The notes under the pieces were generated by a model, which was not told the origin of the DNA, made no database searches, and was given only the letters and a program-made list of their open reading frames with translations. A stretch of 6,234 nucleotides of DNA, from NCBI GenBank assembly GCA_028276125.1, contig JAPYWY010000102.1, forward strand, positions 1 to 6,234. Direction: 5' to 3'. The DNA comes from Pseudothermotoga sp. (GTDB lineage: Bacteria; Thermotogota; Thermotogae; Thermotogales; DSM-5069). How positions within the stretch are numbered: position 1 is the stretch's first letter; each line of letters starts with the position of its first letter. Both the position numbers and the translations under genes were made by a program. Below, piece by piece: positions 5,483 to 6,234 of the stretch.

Positions 5483-6234
5483 TCAGATTAGACCCATTCT
5501 TTTCGCCTCGGACATCAACATGTCTCTGAAATCTGGGTGAGCTATGGATATCAACTCAAGTGTCCTTTCCCTGACGGTCTTACCTCTCACGTGCGCCACA
5601 CCCCACTCCGTGACGACATAATCGAGCTCCTGTCTCGGTACTGTCACGGGAGAACCGAGCGGTAGTAGAGGCACGATGGTTGACACTGTTCCGTTCTTAG
5701 CGGTGGATCTGAGGGCGATGATGCCTTTACCACCTTTGCTTTTCACAGCACCACGGTGCGTGTCGAGCTGTCCACCGGTACCACTGTAATGCTGTGTGCC
5801 CAAAGCTTCCGAACAAACGTTACCCGTCAAGTCTACCATGAGCGCGGTGTTGATGCTGACCATCTTCTCGTTCTGGGCTACCACATAAGGATCGTTCACG
5901 TACCTACCACGGAGGAACATGACCGAAGGGTTATCGTCGACGAAGTTGTAGAGTCTCTTGGTTCCAAAGGCGAACGTACAGACAAACTTACCTTTCCACA
6001 GGGTTTTCTTCTTGTTCGTTATCACCCCCATTTCGAAGAGATCGATCATGGACTCGGTGAACATCTCCGTATGCACACCGAGATCCTTCTTGTTGTGAAG
6101 CAACTTCGCGACGGCGTTTGGAATACCACCTATTCCAATCTGTATCGTGGATCCATCATCTATCAGTTCGCTGACGTACTGCGCGATCTTCGTCTCGACG
6201 TCCGCCGGTTCAACCAGCTCGGCTTCCGGTAGAT
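5483..6234 (-). CDS. Acetyl-CoA hydrolase/CoA-transferase family protein, C-terminal part (runs off right edge)
   Basis: An uninterrupted frame enters from the right edge and gives 249 residues before a TGA stop. Family members are about 430-440 residues long, so roughly the first 190 are outside the window. The visible part has IQIGIGGIPNAVA, then LGVHTEMFTES with the probable catalytic glutamate (codon 6067-6065) that forms the CoA-thioester intermediate in class I CoA-transferases, then YVNDPYVVAQN, CSEALG, the glycine loop GTGGQLD, DYVVTEWGVA, and AHPDFRDML near the end. This order matches 4-hydroxybutyrate CoA-transferase and butyryl-CoA:acetate CoA-transferase relatives. Such enzymes move CoA between acetyl-CoA and another carboxylic acid in the cytoplasm. 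The acid used here cannot be told. A TTG at 6103 is only an internal codon, because conserved family sequence continues upstream of it. The importer genes follow after 16 nt, so this gene is probably in the same transcript. Confidence 0.92.
   Translation of the reverse strand, partial: LPEAELVEPADVETKIAQYVSELIDDGSTIQIGIGGIPNAVAKLLHNKKDLGVHTEMFTESMIDLFEMGVITNKKKTLWKGKFVCTFAFGTKRLYNFVDDNPSVMFLRGRYVNDPYVVAQNEKMVSINTALMVDLTGNVCSEALGTQHYSGTGGQLDTHRGAVKSKGGKGIIALRSTAKNGTVSTIVPLLPLGSPVTVPRQELDYVVTEWGVAHVRGKTVRERTLELISIAHPDFRDMLMSEAKRMGLI

Noticed and set aside
5483..6103. The CoA-transferase as a complete 206-residue protein starting at the TTG at 6103
   Set aside because: The same frame stays open to the right edge and encodes conserved family sequence (IQIGIGGIPNAVA) just upstream, so the TTG is an internal leucine codon and the gene is cut by the window.

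Overview
The window holds one tightly packed set of genes, all on the minus strand, so it reads from the right edge (6234) to the left edge (1). In transcription order they are: the C-terminal part of an acetyl-CoA hydrolase/CoA-transferase family protein; a secreted type I substrate-binding protein; two membrane permeases (LivH-type and LivM-type); two ATPases (LivG-type and LivF-type); a FabG-like short-chain dehydrogenase; and the first 45 codons of a second secreted binding protein. Gaps between genes are 13 to 58 nt or 4-nt ATGA overlaps, and each complete gene has a strong purine-rich Shine-Dalgarno site. No promoter was found, so transcription presumably starts beyond the right edge. 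No full terminator was found, so the operon presumably continues past the left edge.

Organism: the base composition is near 50% GC by eye, SD sites are strong, and three of the seven visible starts are GTG. From memory, the SDR resembles the FabG of Thermotoga maritima closely along its length. This suggests a thermophilic member of the Thermotogae, perhaps a Pseudothermotoga-like lineage with higher GC. That is inference from recalled protein similarity, not from a search.

How the genes may work together: the five central genes make a complete HAAT-family (branched-chain amino acid type) ABC importer, with binding protein, two permeases and two ATPases. The family also carries urea, amides, aromatic acids and short carboxylates, so 'branched-chain amino acid' is a family label and not a proven substrate. 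The importer lies between a CoA-transferase and a dehydrogenase that may use NAD(H). An attractive but unproven reading is uptake of a small organic acid, its activation to a CoA thioester by the transferase, and redox at a 3-hydroxy/3-oxo position by the SDR. The alternative is a conventional amino-acid importer whose operon happens to include a housekeeping fabG.

Points that deserve a second look: a two-part stem-loop that includes the binding-protein stop codon and separates it from the permease genes; an ATPase pair with complementary motif losses that predicts one canonical and one degenerate ATP site; and a second binding protein at the far end of the same operon. No mobile element, CRISPR array, tRNA or rRNA was seen. 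No stretch of 300 bases lacks a gene.
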